A DNA stretch of 64,000 bases from Pontederia crassipes (taxonomy: Eukaryota; Streptophyta; Magnoliopsida; Commelinales; Pontederiaceae): assembly GCA_030549335.1 (NCBI GenBank), contig CM060190.1, forward strand, positions 72,988,118 through 73,052,117, given 5' to 3'. Position 1 is the first letter of the stretch; each line of letters opens with the position of its first letter. The notes beneath the pieces were generated by a model. It saw only the letters and a list, made by a program, of their open reading frames with translations. It searched no databases and was not told the DNA's origin. Positions 35,524 to 47,980 of the stretch are shown one piece after another. The position numbers and the translations under genes were made by a program.

Positions 35524-38500
35524 ATGGCGACGTCCAAGTTGCTCTGGGCTTCGAGGGCCGCCTCCTACCTACGGATCTCTGTATTCAACAGAGGGTTCGC
35601 CACTGGTTCGTCGATCTCCATCTCTATTTTTTTGCTCGATTCTTTCTCACCGCTTCTGTCTTCCCTGCCCTCTCGTTGTTTTCTTTCTGTCTTCCTGCCG
35701 CTGGCTTATGTGTGTGATCCTTTTTCCGTTGGATCTTGCGCACAAGTGCTTGCCATCGGAAGGTCCATTGATTTGCACGTGAAATTCTGGATCTTTGTTG
35801 ATTTGGTTTGTTTGGTTAGGAAAATTGGATCTTGCAGTACGATGTTTAGTTTCTCTGTTAACAGTTTGAACAGAAACTAATTTGGCCAAAAAATGTCTTT
35901 AACAACAAGAATGAGACATGGCTTTTCTATTTATATGAAGGTGTTACAATGTCTCGTAGTGTCGCACAACTCTGCTTAATTCTGTTCAATGTCGCAGCTA
36001 CAGTATAACTAACATAACCGTCTGTACAATATCGTGCAATACAGAAAACAAAAAACGGAGACAGAAATGACAACTTCTAACACACTCCCGCAAACAAAGA
36101 ATGATGAACAGATAACATTCCGAGTTTGGAGAGCAAATAATGATGCTGCTTGCTACCCAAGGCTTTAGTAAGAATATCGGCCAATTGTTCAGAAGAGTCG
36201 AGATGAAATAAATGAATCAATCCAGTTAGAATACGATCACGAACAAAATGGCAATCTACTTCGATGTGCTTCGTATGCTCATGAAACACAGGATTGGAAG
36301 CAATGTGGATAGCAGCATTATTGTCGCAGCCAACAGGAACAGGGAGAACAATGTCGACACCAAGCTCAGTAAAAAGTTGCTGTAACCAAACAACATCAGC
36401 AACTAAAGCATCTAAACTGCGATATTCAGATTCAGCGGAGGATCGAGAAATGGTAGGTTGTTTCTTAGACTTCCAAGAAACAAGGCTAGAACCAAATTGG
36501 ACACAAAATCCAGTCACGGACCGCCGCCTAGTGAGGAGACAAGATGCCCAATTAGCATCGCAAAAACCTTGAAGAGAATTAGAAGTGGTAACAGGGAAGA
36601 AAAGCCCGAGACTAGGATCGCCTTTGAGATATCTAACAACGCGAAGACAGATGAGAAGCCTTAGGTTGTTGCATAAACTGACTAAGATGATGTATGGAGA
36701 ATGAGATGTCTGGCCGAGTTATGGTAAGATATAATAAACGGCCAATTAACCTCTGATATCCAACAGGATCTGTAAGAAGTGAATCAATAGCAGAAGGTGG
36801 AAAATAAGTATCATATTGGACAGATGTCAACTTCACATTCTGTTCCAAAGGAATGTCAACAATTTTGGCAACAGACAGTCCAGTATCAGCAATTAGATCA
36901 AGAGCATATTTTCGTTGATTCAGAATGATACCAGCGGAGGAACGGAGAACTTCCAGACCCAGAAAAAATCGTAAATGTCCAAGATCTTTAAGTTTGAAGT
37001 TTGAAAATAACACCTCTTTGGCCTCTTGAATAAGTTGGTGAGAACTGCTAGTAACAATTATATCGTCGACATAGACTAAAAGAACAACAAGCCCAAGAGT
37101 TGTTCGTTTAGTAAATAAAGAGTAATCAAGTAAACTTTGTTTAAAACCAGCAGATAAAAGAACATGAGTGAGCTTAAGGTTCCATTGGCGCGATGCCTGC
37201 TTTAGGCCATAGAGAGACTTTCGAAGCCTGCAAACCAATGTAGAAGAACAATCCTGAGGAGAAGAAAATCCTGCAGGCAGCTGCATATGGACTTCCTCGA
37301 ATAGATCTCCATTGAGGAACGCATTATTTATATCAAGATGAAACAATGGCCAAGATTTTTGTGCAGCTACTGAAAAGAGACATCTAATTATAGACATTTT
37401 AGCCACTGGTGAAAAAGTTTCAGTATAATCAATCCCTTCTAATTGAGTGTATCCTTTTGCCACAAGTCTGGACTTATATCTTTCAACCTCACCAGCTGCA
37501 TTTAGTTTAGCCTTATAGACCCACTTACACCCAATAGCAGACTTGCCAGGAGGAAGTGAAACTATATCCCAAGTATGATTAGTATGCAAAGCATCCATTT
37601 CTAATTTCATAGCCCCAATCCATTCAGGGTCTTTAGCAACCTGTGCAAAAGTGGAGGGTTCATTGACAACATTCAAGCAAACTAAGAATGCCTGATATGC
37701 AGGAGACAAATGGTCATAGGACACATAATCAAAGATTGGATAACGAGAAGAGGATGTCGTGGAACAATTGACATATGTTCCCTGCGAGGTCGTAAGGAAT
37801 TAGCTCTGGTATCAGGAATATCTGATATTGAATTATCAGATGGATCAGAAATATCAGCTGGTATATTATTTTGATCTGAACCATGACTGTCAGATGGAAA
37901 TGTTGATCTGGAAGCAGGAAGTAAGAAAGGATCTTCAAAGGGAGATGAATTGTTGACAGTAAGTTTCTGAGAAGAGGACAGCAGAGTAGGATATGTTGTT
38001 GGATCTGAAAATGGAAACTTGTCTTCACAAAATTTAATATCTCGACTAACAAAAACCTTGTGGGTAGAAAGATCCATAAATTTGTAACCTTTCTGAGTGT
38101 TAGAATAACCCAGAAATACAGCAGGAAAAGACTTTGGCATGAATTTATCTGAATTAGACAGATTACTAACAAAACAAGACACCCAAATACTCTAAAGTTC
38201 TTAATACTGGGATTACTGCCAAACATTGCTTCATATGGACTCCCGTTGTTTAAAATTGATAAGGGTAATCTGTTAATGGTATATACTGCAGTGAGAATAC
38301 AGTCTCCACAAAACTCATATGGCAGAGAACTTTGAAACTTGAGTGAACGGGCAACTTCTAGGATGTGACGATGCTTTCGTTCCACCACTCCATTTTGCCG
38401 TGGTGTGTAAATGCATGAAGATTGATGGACAATTCCTTTAGAAGCAAAAAAAACTCCTTACAAGAATGATTAATAAATTCTGGGCCATTGTCTGACCTTA

Positions 38501-41500
38501 TAACTTTTACTTTCTTGTTAAATTGAGTCTCAATTAAGGTCACAAAGTTTTTCAAATACATAGCAGTGTCACTCTTGAATTTCATAAGAAAAACCCAAGT
38601 CATTCTACTGAAATCATCCACTAAAGTTAGGAAAAAATGAAATCCATGATAAGTGGCTTGATGATAAGGCCCCCAAACATCCACATGTATGATATCAAAA
38701 CAAGATTTTGAAACTGTTGCACTATTAGGAAAGGATAATCGAGTCTGTCTCGACATATGACAAATATCACAATGACAAATTTCTATTGATGGAAACAATG
38801 ATTTTAATTTTGCAAAAGGAACATGTCCTAAACGTTTATGCCAAAAGATGCTTGTACTCTGACTGATATTTTCCTGAGAGGAGCTTGAAGTTGCTGCTGA
38901 AGCTTTATTATAAGAACATGGCAGTGAATGAGTTTGCAGTGAACATTGTGAACTATCAGCTATGAAATACAATCCTTGTTCATGTCTACCAATCCCCCTG
39001 ATCATTCCAGTGCAAAGGTCCTGAAATAAGCATAAATCAGGATAGAAAATTACTGTGCAAAGTAGATCCCTGACAGTCTTTGAAACAGATAACAGATTAT
39101 ATTGAAAATCTGGAATGAACAGGACATTGTGCAGGCTTTGTTCAGCATTAACATGATATGTACCAATATGGGTAATATGAGAGACATTGCCATTTGATAA
39201 TCTGACCTTTTTAGGATGTTCTAAAAGTTGAACATCAACTAGACAACTGAGATCAGATACCATATGATCTGATGCACCTGAATCTACTATCCATCTAGTT
39301 TTTGAACAGCCAAAAATAAAGGGTAAGTTACCTGCCATATTGGCACTGTTGTCTGCAGTGGTATGATTATTCAGAATCCTCAAAATTTACTGATATTGGT
39401 CACTAGTTATCATAGGAGCCTGATGAACAACAGTAGTTGAATCAGTTGCTTGAGAAGGTGCCTAAGAAAGTGTTGATGATATGTCCTGAACCATATTAGT
39501 AGTCACACTATCATTACTGATATGCACATTATTAACACTTCCCTGATTCTGACTCTGATTTTTGGAGAATTTAAATCCTGGTGGAAACTCCGCCTATATT
39601 TTATAGCCGGTCCCAAGCCCGGATAAAGGAAGAGGATTGTGTTAGGCCCCGACAGCCAGCATAAAATCATATCGAATCTTATGAACATGGATCAACGAAT
39701 ATATTGTGTTAATGCTAGGTCGTTACCCGTAAGTAACGCGCTGTACAACTCGGGTACAGTGATAAGAGAGCAAGAGCTGCTGCATCCTCGCCTGAATGCA
39801 GTGTTAAATGAGCAAGCGCTACCGCACTCTAATGGACGGAGGCGGTTAAAGAAGCTAGTTCATGAGACTAAGGTCATATTAGGTTCTTGGAACATTGGGA
39901 CGTTGAATGGGAAGTGCCTCGAGGTGGCACAAGTAATGGATCAGCGTAAGATTAGTATCTTATGCTTGCAAGAAACTAGATGGGTAGAAGAGGGAAGTAA
40001 AGAGATTAGGTTAAATGGTTCCAAACTTTAGTACACAGGTAAGGTAAATGGAAGGAATGATGTTGGTATTATCGCGGATGCAGAATGGAGGAAGAATATT
40101 GTGGAAGTTAAAAGGATTGAGGATCGAATCATATCCGTGAAAGTAATTATTGGAAAGGAGACTATGAATATTATTAGTGCATATGCACCCAAAGTAGGAG
40201 CAGAATCACATTTCAAGGAGAAGTTTTGGGCAGATATGGAGGGTTTGATTGAAAGTATACCAACAATCGAGAAAGTTTATATTGGAGGAGACCTTAATGG
40301 ACATGTTGGTAAAGATGCATGACCACATGCAAGGGTTCATGGTGGTTTTGGTTTTGGGGAGTTGAATGAGGAAGGACAAACTATTATTGATTTTTCTTTA
40401 GCATACGACCTTAAGATTATCAACACTTGTTTTAGGAAGAGAGAGGAACATTTAATCACATACAAAAATGGAACTCATAGGTCTCAAATCGATTTTTTCT
40501 TGATAAGAAATACTGATAAAAGACGCTGTACTAATTACAAAATAATTCCTGGGCATGGGGTGACTACACAACATAGATTGTTAGTTCTTGACATGCAAAT
40601 AAAATGTATAAAACCAAAATCCCGAACAGTTTTTGATCGAAAGATCAAGTGGTGGCAGTTAAAGGGGGAGAAGCGAGAGAATTTTAGAAGTAAATTATTA
40701 GAGGAAAGTGTGTGAGAGTTAGAAGGAGATGCTAGTATCATGTGGAAGAATGTGGCAAAAAAAATTGAAATGGTTGCTAAAGCCATATTAGGAGAATCAA
40801 AAGGTTTTGGACCACGAGATAAGGAGACTTGGTGGTGGAATGAGGAGGTCCAAGAAAAGGTGCGTAATAAGAAGAATTGTTTCAAGGCGATACACTTGGA
40901 CAATAGTTCTGACAATTGGAAAAAGTATCGTTTGGCGAAAAGGGAGGCTAAGAAGGCAGTTAGTGATGCTCGTGCTAAAGCATATGAGGGGTTTTATAAG
41001 GAGTTAGGGACAAAGGCTGGTGAACAAAGGATTTACAAGATTGCAAGGAATAAAGAGGAGTCGAGAGATTTGGATCAAGTAAGATGCATAAAAAAATGAA
41101 GTTGGCAAGGTTTTAGTTACTGAAGGAGATATTAAGAACAGATGGGAAGAGTATTTCTATAAGCTATTTAATGATGGATGTGAAGGTTCCCGTTGTGATT
41201 TGGAGGACTTGACAGTTAGCGAATGTGAGCTTAATAGGTCATTTTATCGTAGAATTAGAGTCTCGGAGGTTAGCGAAGCTCTTAAGAAAATGGAGAATGG
41301 TAAAGCCGTTGGACCGGATGGTATACCGATTGAAGTTTGAAAATGTTTAGGAGAAAAAGGTGTGTTGTGGTTATGTAAACTATTTAATGAGATTTTACGG
41401 TTGAAAAAGATGCCTGATGATTGGAGATTAAGTACATTAGTTCCTATTTACAAAAATAAAGGGGATATTCAGAATTGTGCAAATTATAGAGGGATTAAAC

Positions 41501-44500
41501 TTATGAGTCACACAATGAAATTATGGAAAAAAGTGGTTGAGCATAGATTGAGAATGGAGACTAGTATTTCTGAGAGACAATTTGGGTTCATGCCAGGAAG
41601 ATTCACTACAGAGGCGATTTATTTACTAAGGGGGATGATGGAGAAGTATCGAAGTAGGAGAAGAGACTTACATATGGCTTTCATTGACTTAGAGAAGGCG
41701 TATGATCGGGTACCAAGGGATATACTTTGGAAAGCCTTGCAAAAGAAGAGGGTGAGTGTTGCCTACATTAATGTAATACAAGATATGTACGATGGGGCAT
41801 TGACTAGGGTTAGGACACCTGGAGGTGAGACAAATGAATTTCCTATAGGAATTGGCCTACATCAAGGATCAGCTTTAAGCCCGTATCTATTTAACTTAGT
41901 TATCGATGCTATAACCGAGAGTATCATAGAGGAGGTACCTAAGTGCATGCTATTTGCGGATGATATAGTACTTTTAGCGGATTCAAGAGAAGAGATTAAT
42001 ACAAAATTGGAAATATGGAGAAATATGTTGGAGTCAAAGGGTTTTCGTTTAAGTAGGAATAAAACAGAGTATATGCATAGCAATTTCACAAATAAACAAC
42101 TTAGAGACGATTTGAAAGTTAGGCTAGTGGAGGATATAATTCCTCAAGTGACAAAGTTTAAATATTTAGGATCAATTGTAAGACAAGATGGTGAGATTGA
42201 TGACGATGTTAATCATAGAATTCAAGTTGGTTGGTGTAAGTGAAGGAAAACCACTGGAGTTCTCTGTGATAGAAAAGTACCCAATAAAGTTAAAGGAAAA
42301 TTCTATCGTACTGCTATAAGACCAGCAGTGTTATATGGTAGTGAATGTTGGGCTATGAAGGGACAACATGAACGTAAAGTGGGGGTAGCCGAAATGAGGA
42401 TGTTGAGATGGATGTGTGGTCATACAAGATTAGATAAGATTAGGAATGACCATATACGTGAACGAGTCGGAGTGGCTCCTATTAGTGAGAAAATGGTAGA
42501 GAATCGTTTGAGATGGTTTGGTCATGTTCAGAGAAGACCATTAGATGCGCCAGTAAGAAGAGTAGATCAAATAATCTGGAGGCCGATTAAAAGAGGGAGA
42601 GGGAGGCCAAGGCGGACACTTGGCGAACTAATAGAGCAAGATCTATTGGTGAATAATATACCGAAAGGTTTGGTTACTAATAGAGCGGAATGGCGTCGTA
42701 TGATCCATGTAGCCGACCCCACTTAGTGGGATAAGGCTTTGTTGTTGTTGTTGTTAAATCCTGGTGGAAATCCAATAAGCCTATAGCATTGTGCCTTGAT
42801 GTGACCAACTTTGTGACAATGATCACATATTAGGTTCCTATTCTTTTTTCCTTTTTGCTGTCCTGAACTCTGTCATGGTGTCTGATTCTGATAACCTGAA
42901 GCACCTGAATTCTGATAATTCTGATAACGACTGAAATTCTGATGAGCTGCATTTACTTCTGAAGTTATCATAGCCGAGCTAATCAGACTATTCTTCCTTT
43001 GTTGCTCTTCATCTAAAAGCATGGCATAAACCTAATTTTCAGGTGGCACAGGTCGCATTAAAATAATCTGTGAACGAACTGCAGAATATGACTCATTGAG
43101 CCCCATCAAGAACTGAAAAACTTTCAGTTGCTTAAAACACAGAACATTGCTTGGATCTGGAATTCCAAGAGAGGGTATAATAGTGTACAATTCCTCCAAG
43201 AACAATTTCAATTTAGTGTAATATTCAGTAATTGAAAGAGAACCCTGACTCAACACTGCAATTTCTTTATGCAGGTAATAGACTCTTGATGCACTAATGG
43301 CATCAAGTCTTTCTCGCATATCTTTCCATACAATCCAGGCTTCAGATTCATACGCTATGCTACCAAGAATTCCATCCGTTACTGTAGAAATAATCTAGGA
43401 TAGCACAAGGACATTGCACATTTTCCACTGAAACTGTAAATTATGTTCAAATTGCTCTAAACGGCAGGAACTATCAATGAACCCTAGCTTATTCTTAGCC
43501 AAAAGAGAATTATTGAAAGCACGACTCCACATTGGATAATTTTCAGATCCATTTAGACGAATTGGAACTAAAATTAATCCAGGAGTATCAGATGGATGCA
43601 AATATAATGGATGAGTATGATCTAGGGCAAGAACAGCAGAAGAAGAAGAAGAACCAGATGAACTGGAATCCAAAACATTCGCCATGAACAAGAACCAGAA
43701 GCACGAAAATGATGAGAAGAATCTAACCAGAAACTTCAGCAGATGGACCCAACAGATTCTGGATGATGCAGAGAGAACAATCCAAGATCAATCGTTCTTC
43801 CCTGAAACGGCCTTCAAATCGATCTGCTCTGATACCATGTTAACAGTTTGAACAGAAACTAATTTGGCCAAAAAATGTCCCAACAACAAGAATGAGACAT
43901 GGCTTTTCTATTTATATGAAGGTGTTACAATGTCTCGCAGTGTCGCACAACTCTGCTTAATTCCGTACAATGTCGCAGCTACAGTATAACTAACATAACC
44001 GTATGTATAGTATCGTGCAATACAGAAAACAGAGACAGAAACGACAACTTCTAACATTCTCATTGTGGTTCCAATGTTGATAGTTGCAACACTCTATATG
44101 TGCACTACTTTGTGTCGGTTTCAGGGAATCACAGAGAAAGGGGCAGCTTTGTCTGTATGTTTTATTGGCTTTTCTCCTTTTTTTTTTCTTTTTTCTTCCA
44201 CTTGATTTGGTTGATTGCTTTAGTTGATGTTGCCTCTGCCAAAGGATTTCAGAACTAGTATTTTTGCGTACTTTTATTGCCATGGGGCATGAAAAGGATG
44301 GAAGTGTTCAGTGATGAATAGTTGTATTCGCCATTTTACTGCGGTAAGATAAATAGATGAACTTTTACTTACAGGAGCGAAGCTGGTTACCTTGGGTGAA
44401 GCAAAGAGTACCTTCTTTAGGAAAATTCTTTGCTTTTTCTGCATCACGATGGTAGAAATTGCTTTGATCACTGTTTCTTGTGTTTTAACAGCTGGATTTA

Positions 44501-46154
44501 ACATCACTATGGTTGATCATGGTGTTTCACGGAGTTATCAAAATTGGCATCAAATCAATGTTTCTGAAATCCTCTCTGAAGCCTAAAGTAACATGCATTA
44601 TTTGCATTTCTGTGAGCTATTTTTAGTTTAATTCATAGTACTGATGATGTACATAACAATTGGCAGTTCTCAATGATTTAAAGTATTGCAACACGCATGA
44701 GTGGGTCAAAGCTGAAGGCTCTTCTGCGACAATTGGAATAACTGACCATGCCCAGGTGATTGATTCTTTTAATAATAGGTTATGTTGTGGCTGTATAGTC
44801 ATCTCAATGTAGTGGTTTCAATTCCTCACAGCATTACATAGTTATGATGTTTTATGATAGACTCTTCATGATTCATGAATATACAACAACAACAACAACA
44901 AAGCCTTATCCCACTAGGTGGGGTCGGCTACATGGATCATACGACGCCATTCCGCTCTATTAGTAATATTCGTTGATCCATGTTCATAAGATTCGACAGG
45001 ATTTTACGCTGGCTGTCGGGGCCTAACACAACCCTCCTCCTTTATCCGGGCTTGGGACCGGCTATAAAATATAGGCGGAGTTTCATGATTCATGAATATA
45101 TTAGGTTTTATCTTAAGAGAATTTTATCTTTCCTGTTATGGCTTATCAAAGATATTTCTTTATGTTACCATGTTTCTTGTTGGTGTTTGCTACAGGACCA
45201 TTTAGGTGACGTCGTGTACGTTGAATTGCCGGAAGTTGGTACAAGCGTAAATCAGGGAAAAATTTTTGGTGCAGTTGAGAGTGTCAAGGCCACAAGTGAT
45301 GTCATGTCTCCAGTCTCAGGTGAAGTGGTTGAGGTCAACACTGAGCTAAATAATTCTCCAGGGCTGGTGAGTATACGCAATGTTTTGTACAATTCCTTTT
45401 GTTTATGCATCTATGGAGATGTCACACAATGTACATGGTTTTGGCACCTTTAGATTCCTTTGTTTTTGCCCTTTTTGCTGCTAGATAAATGTCTCTTTGT
45501 TTAAGCGGAAAGTCAAATTTCATACACGGATTTCCACCTAATTCCTAATTATCCCTAGCTACATTAATAGAAAATTTCCTCAGTGAAAAAAATCACAAGT
45601 GAAAATTATGTGACATTGGATCATAAACCCTTCTCTCAGCTTGTCCAGGTTTTAGTTTCAACACTTCAGTTGCATAGATATTTTATGTTCCATCCACATC
45701 TGTTTGCTAGAAAAGATCCTCTAGCTAATGCTTTCAGTTCTGCATGGGGCAAATGCGAAGATTGTTGTCTAAACATTTTGTGAGCTATTATACATTCAAT
45801 TAATGCTGCCTGAAGAGTATCGAAAATTATTGAGAGCAACCCACCCCCCTAGTTTTTGAGCTTCCATTTTGTTGATTCTGTTTATTTAGATTCTGTTACA
45901 TTCATTCCACTCCTATAGGTAAAAGCATGATTGTACATTTGTCTGCCTGGCTCCACTAAAGTTCTATAATTCTATTCATACGAAAGCAAAGCAAGATACT
46001 AATTTGGCCTACCTTTTTCTATCAGGTGAATGCTAGCCCATACGAAAATGGCTGGATTATAAAGGTTAAGATGAATGATGAAGGAGAGCTGAGTTCTCTG
46101 ATGGATTCTGATCGGTACACCAAGTTCTGCGAAGAAGAAGATGCTAAACACTAG
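35524..46154 (+). CDS. GCSH: Glycine cleavage system H protein, mitochondrial
   Basis: Four exons (35524-35605, 44667-44755, 45196-45366, 46026-46154) with GT-AG introns encode 156 aa. Residues 1 to about 27 ([20 protein letters not shown] and on) form an Arg/Ser-rich mitochondrial presequence without acidic residues. The mature part starts near [15 protein letters not shown] and includes [20 protein letters not shown]. The lipoylation motif [12 protein letters not shown] places the lipoyl lysine at residue 88. The C-terminal [11 protein letters not shown] is also typical. H protein shuttles the aminomethyl group between the P, T and L proteins in the matrix and is essential for photorespiration. 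The frame is intact across all joints, so the gene should work if the 9-kb intron 1, filled by a copia element with a nested LINE, is spliced. Intron 2 carries an RTE mini-element. Confidence 0.96.
35856..36082 (-). repeat. Copia 3' LTR
   Basis: A 227-bp LTR with TG...CA ends, next to a purine-rich tract on its inner side as expected for the 3' LTR of a minus-strand element. Confidence 0.95.
39588..42753 (+). mobile_element. Near-full-length RTE-clade LINE, dead
   Basis: A 3166-bp insertion in the copia gag region is flanked by a perfect 17-bp duplication TTAAATCCTGGTGGAAA (39571-39587, 42754-42770; the tail boundary is ambiguous by two bases). It has the single-ORF RTE layout: start ATGGATCAACG at 39687, apurinic endonuclease ([27 protein letters not shown]), reverse transcriptase ([24 protein letters not shown]) and a C-terminal part ending at TAG 42724-42726, then GGGATAAGGC and (TTG)n. 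In-frame stops at 40029, 40320, 40713, 41338 and 42241 and one frame change near 41090 make it inactive. At least two stops look like C-to-T changes of CAG and CGA. It is younger than the copia element that holds it. Confidence 0.95.
43838..44056 (-). repeat. Copia 5' LTR
   Basis: A 219-bp LTR whose inner edge on the minus strand is followed by the initiator-tRNA-type primer site TGGTATCAGAGC. Confidence 0.95.
44884..45081 (-). mobile_element. RTE mini-element (head plus tail), copy B
   Basis: A 198-bp minus-strand insertion in H-protein intron 2 is flanked by the duplication TTCATGATTCATGAATATA (44865-44883, 45082-45100). The LINE head of ~120 bp ends at CAACGAATATT and joins the last ~95 bp of the LINE (ACTAATAGAGCGGAATGG onward), with a (TTG)n tail. 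The joint differs from those of copies A and C. Confidence 0.93.
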
Positions 46155-47980
46155 CAGGATTGCTAGATTTTCGAGAGCATAGCATCTTACACAGAATTCC
46201 GTATGGTCAATTTTCAACTTCTGAAATAATTTTAACCTTTGATCTTTGTAAAACAGCGACGCATAAGCTTCGTCTCTTTGCCATCCAGTTTATCTTATAA
46301 AAGGAGATGATATCACAGAGCTTTGACCATTCTGGTCTGGTTTCTCTGAACTCTCAATGCCAGGAGAGAATTGGATGTTTTGCAGTCATTTTCATTTCGC
46401 TTATTAAGGATTCTTATTTTGATGCAGATGGAGATTGGATTTTATTTACGTCAAACCTTATTACAAAGTGAAATTAAAATTAAGATCAGGTGACTTTTAA
46501 AAGTGAAGTGAAGATTTTCAAGTAAGCACTTTATCATACCCAGATCAAGAACAGATGATGGATACGATATTCTTGTTTCAAAAAATATTTTCTGGTTGAG
46601 TTGAGGACCTGAGGTTACAAATTATTTTGGCATATGCTTGGCATGACATGCGATTAATCACGAGCAAATAAAGATAAGCTGCTAACTATTTTCGAGTTGA
46701 TCATTTATAAATATTTACATTGTAAAATAGTTTAGGCCATTTTTATCATAATACAGTACATAATTAATAACTCTAATTAAATATTTTATCAAATTAAAGA
46801 TAAACTTATATCTAGATATTAATATATCGACAGGTCAATACATAACCATTCTCGTTTATTTATAGTAAAATTTGAATAAAAGTATCTTTTTAAAATCAAG
46901 AATTTTAAAGTAAAAAAATATTACATTTTCTTTAAAATGATAAATTGATGGCTTAGGATAATCAAGAAGGACATCTTCTATTAGAATCAACGTTTCCTTG
47001 CGTTATCCCATTACTTATTTTACCAAGTGCATTAGAAAGTACTTTTTTCGATAGGGCACTGGATATTCAAATAGTATTATAACTTGATCAAAACTCTAAT
47101 AGCTAGCTACCTACTATTTTGGCATGTCAACATCTAACTTTGTGACACAAACAGAGATAGGAAATGCTTTTTTTAATCAATTTTTTTAGACTATTTTAAG
47201 TATTGTAATTTTCGACATTAGTTTATCAGTCCTTCCATTTAGATTCTGATAACTTTTGTTAGTTTTGCTTTTTTCTATTTCTGAAAAAACTAAAATGCCC
47301 TTCACCATACTCTTATATTTTAATGTTAAAAATAATAAAAAAACTAAAAATTATAAAAACTTTTTTCAATTTATTATCGTATATTAATGACCTCTTTGGG
47401 AAGAAAATTTCTATATTTTTTAAATTTTTCATATTATTTTTTAATATTAAAAGAGAGAAAAGTTTGTGGAAGAACATTTTGGTATTTTAACATGGAAAAA
47501 GACAAAACTAACAGAAAAGTCTTTTAAGTAAAAAATGTAATAAAATTTAAAAATATTATAAGATAATTTCATACTATAAAAAATTGCGATAATTTACGAG
47601 AAATAAAAAAAATCGATTTTTTAGAATGCAACTTTAGTCCCCTACCAACAACAGTAAGATACTCAAGTTTTATTTGTTTCTATACTTGCAAGAGCGGAAG
47701 GGCTCTCAGTCACAAGTCACAGCTTATATGGTCTATTTAGCGTTTCATTAGGATTTACTTTAGGAGATAATAAAGGAAAAAGTTATCTTTGTTGCCCAAG
47801 AGCAGCAGTTGCTACTACCTAATGGCACCTTTCAGCAAGGGTAAGAAATTTCTTATGACATAGAATCTCAAAACTACACAAGGACAACAGTATATACCTC
47901 GCTAAACTAAAAGTCCAACACATATCATTAGAATGGTCACAAAAACCTTTAACTATCAATCCTCCAAAATTAGTTGCAAC
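46155..47980. other. Intergenic region between the H-protein and SCI1-like genes
   Basis: The first few hundred bases are the likely 3' UTR of the H-protein gene and the last few hundred the 3' UTR of the convergent SCI1-like gene. The middle (about 46650-47650) is AT-rich with no recognised feature. Confidence 0.5.

Larger units (their letters stand above)
35856..44056 (-). mobile_element. Ty1/copia LTR retrotransposon fossil with nested LINE
   Basis: LTRs lie at 35856-36082 and 43838-44056, flanked by a 5-bp target duplication TTCTC (35851-35855, 44057-44061). A primer-binding site TGGTATCAGAGC sits next to the right-hand (5') LTR. The minus strand holds gag, protease ([10 protein letters not shown]), integrase (HKRLGH, zinc binding, DNGPEF), reverse transcriptase (YVDD) and RNase H ([10 protein letters not shown]) in copia order. 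The LTRs differ by about nine substitutions and two length changes, roughly 96% identical; with a commonly used grass rate that is under about 2 million years. The element is structurally complete end to end but broken, with around half a dozen breaks besides the LINE insertion in gag. It lies antisense in intron 1 of the H-protein gene. Confidence 0.95.

Noticed and set aside
35431-35880. 149-residue plus-strand frame reading through GCSH exon 1
   Set aside because: It runs through the splice donor at 35606 into intron 1; only the first 27 codons from the ATG at 35524 fit the H protein.
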